From CAWEFA01 sp963851385 (GTDB lineage Bacteria; Bacteroidota; Bacteroidia; Bacteroidales; DTGW01), in assembly GCA_963851385.1 (NCBI GenBank), contig CAWKPE010000032.1, forward strand, positions 124,001 through 188,000: 64,000 nt of DNA. Reading direction: 5' to 3'. This document shows, in pieces, positions 1 to 8,809 of the stretch (the stretch's first letter is position 1; the number at the start of each line of letters is the position of its first letter). The notes under the pieces are model-generated. The model searched no databases. It was not told the origin of the DNA and was given only the letters and a program-made list of their open reading frames with translations. The translations under genes and the position numbers were made by a program.

Positions 1-855
1 GTTGAATATAAAATTGGTTATCTTAAACACCTGGCTTATCAGCAAAAGTCACAATCTGTATCATTGGAATATTTTCAGGGCAGGCCAATTCTTTACAACA
101 ACCCTGCATATTTGGAACTTTTTAACCAGATATTCGATAAATACTTTTATTTTTTTGGTCAAACAACTAACGGGAAAAAGATTTTCCAGGATGTTAACAG
201 GGATAAAAGTTATTATAACTTAACTCAAACTCTTCAATTTGATAGTTTATTGAGAGAAGATTCGCTAAGGGAATTAGTGATTTTAAAAAATATACATGAT
301 GAATTTTATTCGGATAGATTCTCTCGATCAGGCCTGTTAAATATACTGGACTCTTTAGCTGCAACTTCAAAAATTTCTAAGCATAAAGAGATTGCTGGAT
401 TTATCAAGAATAAAATTACCAGGCTGATGCCAGGCTTTAACCCACCTGCTTTTGAATTGTATGATAAAGATGGGAAAATTGTCAAACTTTCAGATTTTCT
501 TGGAACCTATGTTTATCTTAATTTTTGCACATGCACAAGTTATGGATGTATAAAGGAGTTTGATCTTTTAAAACATTTATCTGAAAAATATAAAGACAAA
601 TTAAAGATAGTTACAATTTCAGTTGATGATAACAGAAAGGTAATGTCAGATTATGTTTTAAAGTCGCAACTTAACTGGACTTTTCTACATTATGGCAATC
701 AACCGGAGATACTTCAACAATACGACATCCGGGCTTATCCTACATATTTTTTAATAGATTCAAAAGGTAAATTAGTTTTCTCACCCGCAGTTTCGCCCGG
801 AGAAAATTTTGAGATGTACCTTTTCCAGGTGATGAGGCAAAGAGGAGAAATATAA
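1..855 (+). CDS. TlpA-like thioredoxin-fold protein, 5'-truncated by the window edge
   Basis: The reading frame is open from base 1, so the start lies outside the window. The visible part has about 284 codons. The N-terminal half is a helical region with no recognised domain. The C-terminal part, from about codon 150, is a redoxin/TlpA domain: PAFELYDKDGKIVKLSDF, then the predicted active-site strand LNFCTCTSYGC, a KIVTISVDD strand and a cis-Pro segment AYPTYFLID. Bacteroidota use such envelope proteins as thiol-disulfide reductases. Here the usual WCxxC is replaced by a C-x-C-x4-C arrangement, so redox activity is uncertain. The signal peptide or lipobox would lie upstream of the window. It converges on the phosphofructokinase gene 11 bases downstream. 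Confidence 0.8.
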   Translation, partial: VEYKIGYLKHLAYQQKSQSVSLEYFQGRPILYNNPAYLELFNQIFDKYFYFFGQTTNGKKIFQDVNRDKSYYNLTQTLQFDSLLREDSLRELVILKNIHDEFYSDRFSRSGLLNILDSLAATSKISKHKEIAGFIKNKITRLMPGFNPPAFELYDKDGKIVKLSDFLGTYVYLNFCTCTSYGCIKEFDLLKHLSEKYKDKLKIVTISVDDNRKVMSDYVLKSQLNWTFLHYGNQPEILQQYDIRAYPTYFLIDSKGKLVFSPAVSPGENFEMYLFQVMRQRGEI

Positions 856-865
856 TATAATAAAA

Positions 866-2077
866 TCAAGTATAATTGCCCGTCATAATAAATAATGGCT
901 GAAATTCGAAACTCTTATAATGTGGGCGATAACGGTCGACATTGTAATATCTTTTTACATCCACAGTTTTCTTTTGACTGGTAACCACATCCAATGGTGC
1001 ATTGTCATACCGGCCATTGCGGAGTACGACCAAACGGCCATGAATGCCTTTAAGAATCAGGTCTAAGGCTAAATTTCCATAAGCCATCGGTACAATAGAA
1101 TCAATTGAATCAGGATCACCACCCCGAACAAGGTATCCTAAACTTTGGTTAATGACATTAATACTTTTACCATTGTTATATTTGGAAGACTTTTCTTTTA
1201 TCAAATCTGATATTGTATCTCCTATGCTACCAATTTTTTTATGTAACGAAGTTTCGCTTTCTTTTCTTGGAAGAACTACATCAGGGCTACCTTCCATTAT
1301 TGCACCCTCTGAAACCAGTAATACAGAATATTTACTGGGATTGCGGTTGCGATCTTCAACCATGAGTTCGGTAAGTTTTTCAATATTAAATTTATGTTCC
1401 GGAATTACACATCTGCTTGCTGCACCTGCCATAGTAGGTAGCATTGCTGTAAATCCTGCATAACGACCGAATACTTCTACAACCAGGATGCGTTCATGAG
1501 AACCGGCTGAAGTTCTTAGGGTGTTTGTCATTCCAATAGTACGTGTTATACAGGTACTAAAACCAATACAATAGTCAGTACCTGGTACATCATTATCCAT
1601 TGTTTTCGGTATGGCAATTACTTTTACACCTTCCTGGTACATTCTAACAGCATAGCTTAAAGTATCGTCACCACCAATTGGAATTAAAAAGTCGACACCC
1701 AGGTAATCCAGGTTTTTAATTACTTCAGGAGTAAGATCATTGCTCTCTTTATTATATTTACTTTGAAGATGAACAGGCACAAAGTCTTTTGTTATATGGC
1801 TTGGACGTGTACGCGAAGTATGAAGGAAAGATCCTCCGGTACGTCCGGTTTTATTAACGATTTCTTCAGAAAGAACCATATAATTATCGCTGTTATCTGC
1901 GTTTTTGTCTCTTACCAATTCCATAATTCCGAGCCAACCTCTGCGTAAACCAATCACCTGGAAACCTTCTTCAACTGCTCTTAGCGTAATAGCTCTTATG
2001 GCAGGATTCAGACCAGGCACATCACCTCCTCCAGTCAGGATGGCGATGGTTCCTCTTTTTTTTACGAATTCGCTCAT
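866..2077 (-). CDS. 6-phosphofructokinase family, pyrophosphate-dependent type (paralogue 1)
   Basis: A 403-residue PFK-fold enzyme phosphorylating fructose 6-phosphate in cytoplasmic glycolysis. The N-terminal TGGGDVPGLNPAIRA is the phosphoryl-donor loop. GGDD at residues 135-138 and PKTMDND at about 157-163 are the signature of PPi-using enzymes; ATP enzymes have GGDG and PGTIDND instead. The catalytic Asp of TMDND is present, as is a GR-AGF segment for sugar phosphate binding. The length is longer than the roughly 320 residues of ATP-PfkA and fits the long PPi/mixed clade. This is one of three PFK genes within 18 kb of each other. Donor specificity is inferred from residues known in the family, not shown. 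No promoter or operon partner is obvious; the next gene in the same direction is exbD. Confidence 0.88.
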   Translation of the reverse strand: MSEFVKKRGTIAILTGGGDVPGLNPAIRAITLRAVEEGFQVIGLRRGWLGIMELVRDKNADNSDNYMVLSEEIVNKTGRTGGSFLHTSRTRPSHITKDFVPVHLQSKYNKESNDLTPEVIKNLDYLGVDFLIPIGGDDTLSYAVRMYQEGVKVIAIPKTMDNDVPGTDYCIGFSTCITRTIGMTNTLRTSAGSHERILVVEVFGRYAGFTAMLPTMAGAASRCVIPEHKFNIEKLTELMVEDRNRNPSKYSVLLVSEGAIMEGSPDVVLPRKESETSLHKKIGSIGDTISDLIKEKSSKYNNGKSINVINQSLGYLVRGGDPDSIDSIVPMAYGNLALDLILKGIHGRLVVLRNGRYDNAPLDVVTSQKKTVDVKRYYNVDRYRPHYKSFEFQPLFIMTGNYT

Positions 2078-2226
2078 AATATTTGTGCTTAAAGGTTAAT
2101 AATTATGTTCGAACAATAAATTTAAATTATTTTTTCCTTTTTTCAAGGTATATGACGAGAGAAAAGGTAATAAAATATCCTTTTAATTTTACTTTGACAG
2201 AATAAAGATTTCAAATATTTCTTAAA

Positions 2227-2625
2227 CTAATCTTTTCTGGTCGCGAGAATAACTTTTAATTTGAGCTTGTTGCCGATATCTATTATATCTACTATATGTT
2301 GAAGTGTAATGACATTATCGGCTCGAAGTATAATTGTAGTTTCTTTAGCTCTGGCTTTTAAATTTTTCAATCTTGGTTCAATCCTGTCGAAAGAAATTTC
2401 TTCGTCGTTAATATAATATTTGAGATCTTTGGTAACTGTGAGGTTTATATTTTGTTTTGATACCGTCTGCTCTGAATTCGATGCCTTTGGCAAAAGCAGC
2501 TTAATTACAGATGGATTTACCATTGTGGAAATAATCAGAAAAAACAAAAGAAGGAAGAACATGATATCATTAAGCGAAGCCGTATATACTTCCGAAGTTT
2601 TTGTTCGTCTCCTTTCGATTTTCAT
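2227..2625 (-). CDS. exbD: ExbD/TolR-type biopolymer transport protein
   Basis: A 132-residue protein with a short basic cytoplasmic N-terminus, a single membrane span at about residues 19-40 (FFLLLFFLIISTMV), and a periplasmic domain typical of ExbD/TolR. In this family an Asp at the start of the span carries the proton path; here ASLNDIMFFLLLFF has it at about residue 20. The partner exbB lies 65 bases upstream on the same strand, so the pair very likely forms one proton-driven energiser. It would power either a TonB system or a Tol-like envelope complex; no tonB is in view to decide. Length and organisation are normal for Bacteroidota. Confidence 0.9.
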   Translation of the reverse strand: MKIERRRTKTSEVYTASLNDIMFFLLLFFLIISTMVNPSVIKLLLPKASNSEQTVSKQNINLTVTKDLKYYINDEEISFDRIEPRLKNLKARAKETTIILRADNVITLQHIVDIIDIGNKLKLKVILATRKD

Positions 2626-2690
2626 AGTTTCTTATAAAATGTATTTTGAATTTTTATTGGATTGAATTGAGATAGTAGCAATTTCAGTTT

Positions 2691-3347
2691 TTAATACTTC
2701 GCATCCTTAACTGCAGAAGCTACAAGTGTAAGAGATCTTTCCATCTTATGTACAAAATTATCAATCATGTTGTTCAGATAATAGAAACCTGCATAAGCTA
2801 TAATACCAACCGTAAGTCCTGATGCAGAGCTTACCATTTTCTGATACAAACCTCCTGCTATTATGCCAATACTGATATTATCAGACAATGAAATATTATA
2901 AAATATTTTAATAACACCAAAGATGGTTCCCAAAAAACCAAACATCGGGGCAACCGTTGCTACAATACCAATATAACTTAAATTCTTTTCTAAAAGAAAA
3001 GCTTCATTTTTGGCTTCGTCTGCCATTGTTTGCTCAATATCTTTAACTTCAAGTTTAGGATTTTCAAGACTAGTGGCAATTACTCGTCCAACCGGATGCA
3101 AATATTTTTTACTGGTTTCACAGGCTCCCGAATAATCCTTATTTTTTATTCGTTTGCAAACCTCATCAATAAATTTCTGATCAATTTTAGAAACTGTACT
3201 GATAAGTGTAAAACGTTCGATAATATAATACACGGCAATAATTGACATTAATAAAATAGGAATTAATATCCATCCTGCTTTCATTATAATGTCGATGACA
3301 CTTTCGGCACGTGTTACCTGGATTGTTGTGGTTTGTAGAAAGATCAT
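2691..3347 (-). CDS. exbB: ExbB/TolQ/MotA proton channel family protein
   Basis: An inner-membrane protein of about 218 residues. I take the ATG at 3347 rather than the TTG at 3359. One membrane span lies near the N-terminus (GWILIPILLMSIIAVYYIIERF), followed by a large cytoplasmic loop. Two further spans lie in the C-terminal half, with the family glycine- and proline-rich pattern VATVAPMFGFLGTIFGVI and SASGLTVGIIAYAGFYYLNN. ExbB pentamers enclose the ExbD helix and pass protons to drive TonB-linked transport or outer-membrane maintenance. It forms a two-gene unit with the ExbD gene just downstream. Confidence 0.9.
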   Translation of the reverse strand: MIFLQTTTIQVTRAESVIDIIMKAGWILIPILLMSIIAVYYIIERFTLISTVSKIDQKFIDEVCKRIKNKDYSGACETSKKYLHPVGRVIATSLENPKLEVKDIEQTMADEAKNEAFLLEKNLSYIGIVATVAPMFGFLGTIFGVIKIFYNISLSDNISIGIIAGGLYQKMVSSASGLTVGIIAYAGFYYLNNMIDNFVHKMERSLTLVASAVKDAKY

Positions 3348-3417
3348 AAACAATTTCAATTTAAAGATATACTATAGATGCAATTTGATAATTAATGTAA
3401 ATATAGTGGAAATTTTT

Positions 3418-3532
3418 CTAGATGATTCTAGATGCTGGATACTTGATACTAGATGCTATGTATTTTGGATTTCGGCATCCGGAATACAGTTTTCAATATC
3501 CAGCATCCAGCATCTAGTATCCAGAAACTGTC
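3418..3532. repeat. Extragenic inverted repeat built of GATGCTGGAT-like units
   Basis: Between exbB and the second PPi-PFK the left arm (TAGATGCTGGATAC and neighbours) is mirrored about 60 bases later by TATCCAGCATCCAGCATCTA. The two arms could form a long imperfect hairpin. Repeats of this sort are common between genes in Bacteroidota. A related GGATGC copy lies at 7866-7927. No coding potential is seen. Confidence 0.6.
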
Positions 3533-3596
3533 CGACTATACGATAGATAAAATATCAAAAACAAAGTAAATCAAAGCGCGAATTGCTTTACCAACT

Positions 3597-4817
3597 TTAA
3601 TTCCAATTCAATATTTTATGGAAATCATAATCTTCAGGTTTTTTTACATATTTCTTAGCAGCTTCATAATCTGCCAGAGTAATGTAATGGAGATTATTAT
3701 TGAATATCAATTGAACCCTTCCAGATTGCATATTAACAAGTCGGGGGATAATTTTACCATTGGCATCCGACACATCTATTAAATATAATGGTGCAATATT
3801 ACTATTCTGATCAACAGTTACCATGCAACCACTTTTACCTTCAACGAATAACGTATAAACACCAAGTCCAAGTTGAGTAGCGTAAGTAAGGTCGTAACCA
3901 ATCGGTCTGCAACAACGAAGTTCATATCCCATTTCGTTTGGACGGCTTTTGACTTTAATGCCAAGTCTTTTTAATTCCTGTTGCAACAGCATGTTAAAAA
4001 TATGGGATTTACTAACGTTGCCCAATTCAGGATGACCATGTTCATCATAAGTAAATTGAATACCTGAAGCAATAATTTCTTCATCACTCATAAAGTGAAA
4101 TACACCTTCGCTAATTATTACGCACCCATAGTCCAAACCAAGAGTATTTCTTTTCAGGATAGAAGAAATGATAAGATTGGTTATCTTTTCAAAACTGACT
4201 TTAGTTTTATTGAACATTTCAGGTATAATAATCATCGGGTAATGGCAGGCTGTACCGATACCAAAAGCTAAATGTCCTGCTTCACGACCCATTGCTGCCA
4301 CAACAAACCAGGTACCGCTTGTACGGCCATCTTCATAAATTGTAGTTGCCAGGCGAACACCTTCTTCTTTTGCTGAATGATAACCGAATGTTGGAATTCC
4401 TTCAGGTAATGGAAGGTCATTGTCAATAGTTTTGGGAACATGAATATTAGCTACCTGAAGGTTTTTTGATTGCAAATATTTAGTAAGGCGTGCAGCCGTC
4501 GAAGCTGTGTCATCTCCACCAATAGTTACCAATAATTTGACATTGAATTTTTCAAAAAAATCAGGTTTGAATTCTTCATCCTTTGGTTTATATCGGCTCA
4601 TACGAAGAGCAGAGCCACCGCGGCTATAAATACCATCAGCATGCTGGAAATCGAGTATTTCAATATTTGGTTCTCCATTAAAAAGCGTTTTATATCCCTC
4701 ATGAACACCAATTACCTTGTATCCGTTTTTTAGAAAAACTTTTGTTACAGAGCCTATTACTGTGTTGATACCTGGAGCCGGACCACCGGCACAAAGAATT
4801 GCGATTGATTTATCCAT
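3597..4817 (-). CDS. 6-phosphofructokinase family, pyrophosphate-dependent type (paralogue 2)
   Basis: A 406-residue PFK-fold enzyme, only distantly similar to the paralogue at 866. It has GGPAPGINT in the donor loop, GGDD at residues 100-103 and PKTIDND at about 118-124, all diagnostic of the PPi-dependent class. GREAGHLAFG is the conserved fructose-phosphate binding segment. The PEGIPTFGYHSAKEEG insertion after the catalytic loop, and the longer C-terminus, match the clade that contains characterised bacterial PPi-PFKs. A reversible PPi-PFK can work in both glycolysis and gluconeogenesis. It is separated from the other PPi-PFK by exbBD, so this is not a simple tandem duplication. Confidence 0.88.
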   Translation of the reverse strand: MDKSIAILCAGGPAPGINTVIGSVTKVFLKNGYKVIGVHEGYKTLFNGEPNIEILDFQHADGIYSRGGSALRMSRYKPKDEEFKPDFFEKFNVKLLVTIGGDDTASTAARLTKYLQSKNLQVANIHVPKTIDNDLPLPEGIPTFGYHSAKEEGVRLATTIYEDGRTSGTWFVVAAMGREAGHLAFGIGTACHYPMIIIPEMFNKTKVSFEKITNLIISSILKRNTLGLDYGCVIISEGVFHFMSDEEIIASGIQFTYDEHGHPELGNVSKSHIFNMLLQQELKRLGIKVKSRPNEMGYELRCCRPIGYDLTYATQLGLGVYTLFVEGKSGCMVTVDQNSNIAPLYLIDVSDANGKIIPRLVNMQSGRVQLIFNNNLHYITLADYEAAKKYVKKPEDYDFHKILNWN

Positions 4818-4957
4818 ACGTTTATTTTGAATAATTAATTGATTAATTGATATTTAAATGTGAACATTGTTTATAAAAAACGCCACAAATATGGCAATAA
4901 AAATTCAAATAATTTTATTAGAAAATAAAGAATAATTATTCTGATATAATAGTAAAT

Positions 4958-4988
4958 AAAAAAGCAGAAACGGGCAACCTGTTTCTGC
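4958..4988 (-). terminator. Rho-independent terminator of rpoD
   Basis: GCAGAAAC (4964-4971) pairs with GTTTCTGC (4981-4988) around a 9-base loop. The A-tract on its left becomes a T-tract when read on the minus strand. It lies about 60 bases past the rpoD stop. Confidence 0.7.
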
Positions 4989-5050
4989 AATCGTAAATAC
5001 GAGCAATTAACATTAAAAAATCTGTAGTTTCAATTTAGATTTTAAGATAA

Positions 5051-5912
5051 TTATCCTAAATATGATTTAAGTAATTTATTCCTGCTACTCTTTTGAAGCC
5101 GGCGTAAAGCATTTTCCTTAATCTGTCTCGTGCGCTCGCGTGATAAACCAATTTCCTGTCCAATCTCTTCAAGAGACATTTCTTTTTTGCCTAAGCCGTA
5201 AAACATTTCAATTACACACCTTTCTTTTTCTGAAAGTGTTGCAAGTGTACGTTGGATTTCTTTTTTTAACGATTCAGTTACCAGGTCAATATCAGCCATA
5301 GGAGAATCTTTATTTTCCATAAGATCCAGATAGAGAACTTTCTTCCCCTTCTACCAAAGGCGCATCAACAGATACAGGCCTTCCAGACATAGAAAGCGTG
5401 CTGGCAATTTTATCTTCAGGGATATCCACAATTTTTGAAATTTCATCAGATAACGGAGTACGTTGAAATTCCTGTTCAAGCTGGTTAAATGCTTTATGAA
5501 TCTTATTCAGGGTTCCAATTTTGTTTAAAGGCAATCGCACTATTCTTGATTGTTCTGCAATAGCCTGAAGAATAGATTGCCTAATCCACCAAACAGCATA
5601 GGATATAAATTTGAATCCTTTAGTTTCATCAAATTTTTGAGCTGCTTTGATCAACCCCACGTTTCCTTCATTAATTAAATCAGGAAGACTTAATCCCTGG
5701 TGCTGGTATTGCTTGGCGACTGATACAACAAACCTGAGATTAGCTTTAACCAGTCTTTCAAGGGCTTTTTGATCACCTTTCTTTATCTTTTGAGCCAGTT
5801 GAACTTCCTCTTCAACTGTGATCATTTCCTCCTTTGCAATTTCGCTCAAGTATTTCTCAAGCGATTCACTGTCCCTGTTGGTGATCGACTTTGTAATCTT
5901 TAATTGTCTCAT
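5051..5912 (-). CDS. rpoD: Housekeeping RNA polymerase sigma-70 factor, broken by one indel
   Basis: This is the short (about 286 aa) Bacteroidota primary sigma factor. The first part (5912 to about 5325) carries region 1.2 (ESLEKYLSEIAKEEM), region 2 with YAVWWIRQSI, and region 3. The second part (from about 5330 to 5051) carries region 4.2, LSRERTRQIKENALRRLQ. One extra base near 5330-5331 shifts the frame; deleting it reads EGEESSLLDLMENKDSPM, exactly as expected, and gives 287 codons. Because the gene is essential, a sequence error is the simplest reading. It would direct transcription from TAnnTTTG promoters seen elsewhere in the window. A hairpin terminator follows. Confidence 0.93.
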
Positions 5913-6324
5913 TTTTCTTTCCCCTGATAAATCTTTAATATTATAAACACTTAACTACAAGGTTTTGTTTAAACATGCAGTTTCAATACAAGTTACGAAA
6001 TATTACGTAAAAACAGAAATTTTATTTTAAGAACTTTATTATTTTGACTTATTTAATAAATTATAATACTTTTTGTTAATCTTTTCATGTTGCAATATAA
6101 GAAAAAGTATTTCTTGTTGTTTATACTTTTAATAATCAAATTGATTATTTTTTTAACGTACGTAATAAATAATAAGTTACATTAAAACCCTGTTCTTTTC
6201 GTATAATCAGAAAGAATTCAAAAATTGTTTTATGTAGAAAAAATGAAAAATCAAATTTACTTGTTGAAGAAAAAAGAAATATACTTTTGATTTAGTTATT
6301 AAAATTCAATTTTCAAACATTGTT
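5913..6324. other. Intergenic region, divergent rpoD / YkgJ gene
   Basis: About 410 very AT-rich bases between divergent genes. It should hold promoters for both, but I see no clear TTG/TAnnTTTG pair, no RNA structure and no repeat. Confidence 0.5.
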
Positions 6325-6840
6325 ATGTCTAGGAAATCAATAGTGCACGATTTTGAAAATCTAAAAAAATCTGCTGATATTGCTAAACTGGCAACTCAAA
6401 AGTTGTTTAAAACCATTAAGAAAAAACTGCCGCATGATCTTGATGAGACAGTTCATAATTTGCATGAAATTGCTTTTTCGCAAATTGACTGCCTTTTTTG
6501 TGCCAATTGCTGCCGTACGCTTGGTCCAAGAATTACAAATCGTGATATTGAAAAACTTTCGAGACATTTGAAAATAGAACAATATGTCTTTATTGAAAAA
6601 TATTTAAAAATTGATGAGGATAATGATTATGTATTTAAGTCTATGCCTTGTCCTTTTCTCCAAACTGACAATTATTGCCTTGTTTATTCCGAGAGGCCTA
6701 AAGCTTGTCGCGAATTTCCGCATACCAAACAGCGCAGATTTCATCAAATATTAAATATTACTTTGAAAAATACATTTATATGTCCGGCTGTATTTGAGAT
6801 AGTAGAGGGATTAAAGAGAATTTATAAATTCAATTCTTAG
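6325..6840 (+). CDS. YkgJ-family cysteine cluster protein
   Basis: A 171-residue soluble protein with the CxxCC-type cluster of the YkgJ/CxxCxxCC family: CLFCANCC at about residues 56-63, then CPFL, YCLVY and the typical ERPKACREFPH. The eight or so conserved cysteines are thought to bind a metal or Fe-S cluster; the biochemical function is unknown. The start ATG at 6325 is followed by a short charged helix region. The gene ends four bases inside the end of the convergent lipid-kinase gene. Confidence 0.85.
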   Translation: MSRKSIVHDFENLKKSADIAKLATQKLFKTIKKKLPHDLDETVHNLHEIAFSQIDCLFCANCCRTLGPRITNRDIEKLSRHLKIEQYVFIEKYLKIDEDNDYVFKSMPCPFLQTDNYCLVYSERPKACREFPHTKQRRFHQILNITLKNTFICPAVFEIVEGLKRIYKFNS

Positions 6841-7736
6841 TTAAGCTTCGAACTCATTGGTACTGCAACTTTCAATCCCCTCTTATGTGCTTTTACCAAT
6901 ATTTTTTTCTTCATTTGACATGGTTCTCCGTCATAGTGGAATACGCCACTTTTTTTACGTTTAATTTTTAATTTATCCGTTCTGAGAAATTCTACAGATT
7001 GGCAATTATGTATTTTTTTGCGCATAAGTTTCATGCCAATCTCAAATACTTTATATGAAGGGAAAGGTTTTAAAATACAAACATCAAGCAAACCATCCTG
7101 AATATCGGCATTTGGTGCAATATAAGCATTGTTACCATATTGTGAAGCATTTGCAAATGTTACCAGGAATGCCCTTTTCTTGAATTTATTTTCCTTGGTT
7201 TTAAACTTATATTTTTTCGCTTTGTATTTAATAAATTCTGCTACTACGCTTTTAAAATAACTAAAAAATCCACGTTTTTTACTTAAAGCAAACTGATGGC
7301 CGATTTGTGCATCGAAACCTACACCACAGGTACAAAAGAATAGAATATCATTGGCTGTACCGTAATCGATTTCAACTACTTTGTAATTGTTAATCAACTC
7401 TATTGCATCACTAATTTTAAGGGGAATTTCAAGATGTCTGGCTAGTCCATTGCCAGAACCACAAGGTATTATTCCTAAAGCAGTTTCTGTGTGAACTAAT
7501 GAGCGAGCAACTTCATTGATAGTACCATCGCCTCCAACAGCAACAACAAGCTGGAATCCATCTTTAACCATTTGAAGTGCCAATTCTGTTGCATTTCCGG
7601 CACAAGTTGTAAATTTTATAACAGGTTCAAATAGACTTGGATCAATTTTTTCTTTAATTAGTTCAGGAATATTTTTTTTAGTCTTGGTTCCGGAAATTGG
7701 ATTGATAATGAAGCCAATTTTTTTTATATTATTCAT
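6837..7736 (-). CDS. Diacylglycerol/sphingosine kinase-like lipid kinase (YegS/BmrU family)
   Basis: A protein of about 299 residues from the ATG at 7736; an ATG at 7760 would add eight residues. The DAGK catalytic domain has the N-terminal FIINPISGTKTKKN, the nucleotide-binding GGDGTINEVA and the GSGNGLARHL loop. The family phosphorylates diacylglycerol or related lipids using ATP at the inner membrane surface. The C-terminal domain, with the FHYDGEPC motif, completes the fold, so the protein is full length. It overlaps the convergent YkgJ gene by four bases. The precise lipid substrate cannot be told from the sequence. Confidence 0.88.
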   Translation of the reverse strand: MNNIKKIGFIINPISGTKTKKNIPELIKEKIDPSLFEPVIKFTTCAGNATELALQMVKDGFQLVVAVGGDGTINEVARSLVHTETALGIIPCGSGNGLARHLEIPLKISDAIELINNYKVVEIDYGTANDILFFCTCGVGFDAQIGHQFALSKKRGFFSYFKSVVAEFIKYKAKKYKFKTKENKFKKRAFLVTFANASQYGNNAYIAPNADIQDGLLDVCILKPFPSYKVFEIGMKLMRKKIHNCQSVEFLRTDKLKIKRKKSGVFHYDGEPCQMKKKILVKAHKRGLKVAVPMSSKLN

Positions 7737-7865
7737 TTTCCAAATATTTTTAAGGCGCATAAAGTTAATAGACGCTTTTGAATTTTAATAATTTTGAATT
7801 AATTACATGATAAAATATACATAATAATTACTTTAGGGAACTTCTAAAAACTCATTTTTTATTAA

Positions 7866-7927
7866 AAGATACAGGATGCAGGATGCAAGAAAGAGCCCGA
7901 TATCACTATATCCTGTATCATGAAACC
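7866..7927. repeat. Extragenic repeat with GGATGC units and an imperfect palindrome
   Basis: ATACAGGATGCAGGATGCAAG is followed about 20 bases on by TATCCTGTATCATGAAACCTGC, which partly mirrors it. It resembles the repeat at 3418-3532 and lies in the promoter region of the next gene. Confidence 0.5.
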
Positions 7928-8016
7928 TGCAATTATTATTTCTTAAATTTAGTTATTAGAGATGCCCTTTATTATATTAATTGTTCTTAAGAACAGAAAA
8001 GTATAAATTTGTAATT

Positions 8017-8799
8017 ATGATAGAACGATTTTACAAAACAATAGTAATTTCTGATGTTCATCTTGGTACAAATGATTCCAAGGTAAAAGAACTTGTCAGG
8101 TTTCTTAAGAAAAGTTCCTGTGAAAAACTCATTTTGAATGGAGATATTATTGATGGTTGGCAATTAAGAAAATCGGGGAAATGGAAAAAAAAGCATACCC
8201 GTTTTTTCAGGGTTGTACTAAAAATGATTGAAAAACAAAATACTGAAGTTATTTATACCCGGGGAAATCATGATGATTTTCTCAATAACGTTGTTCCCTT
8301 TAAAGTAGGTAAACTATCTATCTTAAAAGATTATATTCTTGAAAGCCAAGGAAAAAGATTTTGGGTAGTTCATGGAGACATTTTTGATTCCATAACAACC
8401 AATATGAGATGGATAGCCATGCTTGGAGATGTCGGATATACTTTTTTACTTTGGTTAAACAAAATATACAACTATTGGAGATTGAAGAGAGGCAAACCTT
8501 ACTATTCTCTTTCAAAAGAAATAAAAGCAAAGGTGAAATCTGCAGTTTCCTATATCTCTGATTTTGAACAGCAACTTGTTAAATTAGCACGCAACCGAAA
8601 TTACAATGGAATTATTTGCGGACATATTCATCAGCCAGCAATAGAAAACTACAATGAAATAATGTACCTCAATTCGGGTGATTGGGTTGAATCATTAAGC
8701 GCTTTGGTTGAAGATGAACAAGGCAATTGGAAAATTGTATTATACGAAGATATTTTGAAAGAAGAAAATGCCAATCTTGAAAAGACATCCAATATATAA
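8017..8799 (+). CDS. LpxH-like metallophosphoesterase (UDP-2,3-diacylglucosamine diphosphatase family)
   Basis: I start at the ATG at 8017 (about 260 aa), since MIERFYKTIVISDVHLG matches the family N-terminus better than the longer frame from 7981. Calcineurin-like phosphoesterase motifs are all present: SDVHLG, NGDIIDGW, TRGNHDD, VHGDIFD and GHIHQP, giving the two-metal site. Members of this family cleave the pyrophosphate of UDP-diacylglucosamine in lipid A synthesis, but many Bacteroidota paralogues are uncharacterised. It is followed after 10 bases by a glycosyltransferase gene, a pairing frequent in the phylum, so the two are probably co-transcribed. Confidence 0.85.
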   Translation: MIERFYKTIVISDVHLGTNDSKVKELVRFLKKSSCEKLILNGDIIDGWQLRKSGKWKKKHTRFFRVVLKMIEKQNTEVIYTRGNHDDFLNNVVPFKVGKLSILKDYILESQGKRFWVVHGDIFDSITTNMRWIAMLGDVGYTFLLWLNKIYNYWRLKRGKPYYSLSKEIKAKVKSAVSYISDFEQQLVKLARNRNYNGIICGHIHQPAIENYNEIMYLNSGDWVESLSALVEDEQGNWKIVLYEDILKEENANLEKTSNI

Positions 8800-8809
8800 A
8801 TCTTAGACA

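Noticed and set aside
1152..1463. Plus-strand frame of about 100 codons
   Set aside because: It is the antisense shadow of the phosphofructokinase gene, as are the other frames opposite long genes (for example 23261-23557 opposite thiC and 28426-29367 opposite groL).
5310..5340. Programmed frameshift in rpoD
   Set aside because: There is no slippery heptamer or following structure, and similar breaks occur in many unrelated genes of the window.
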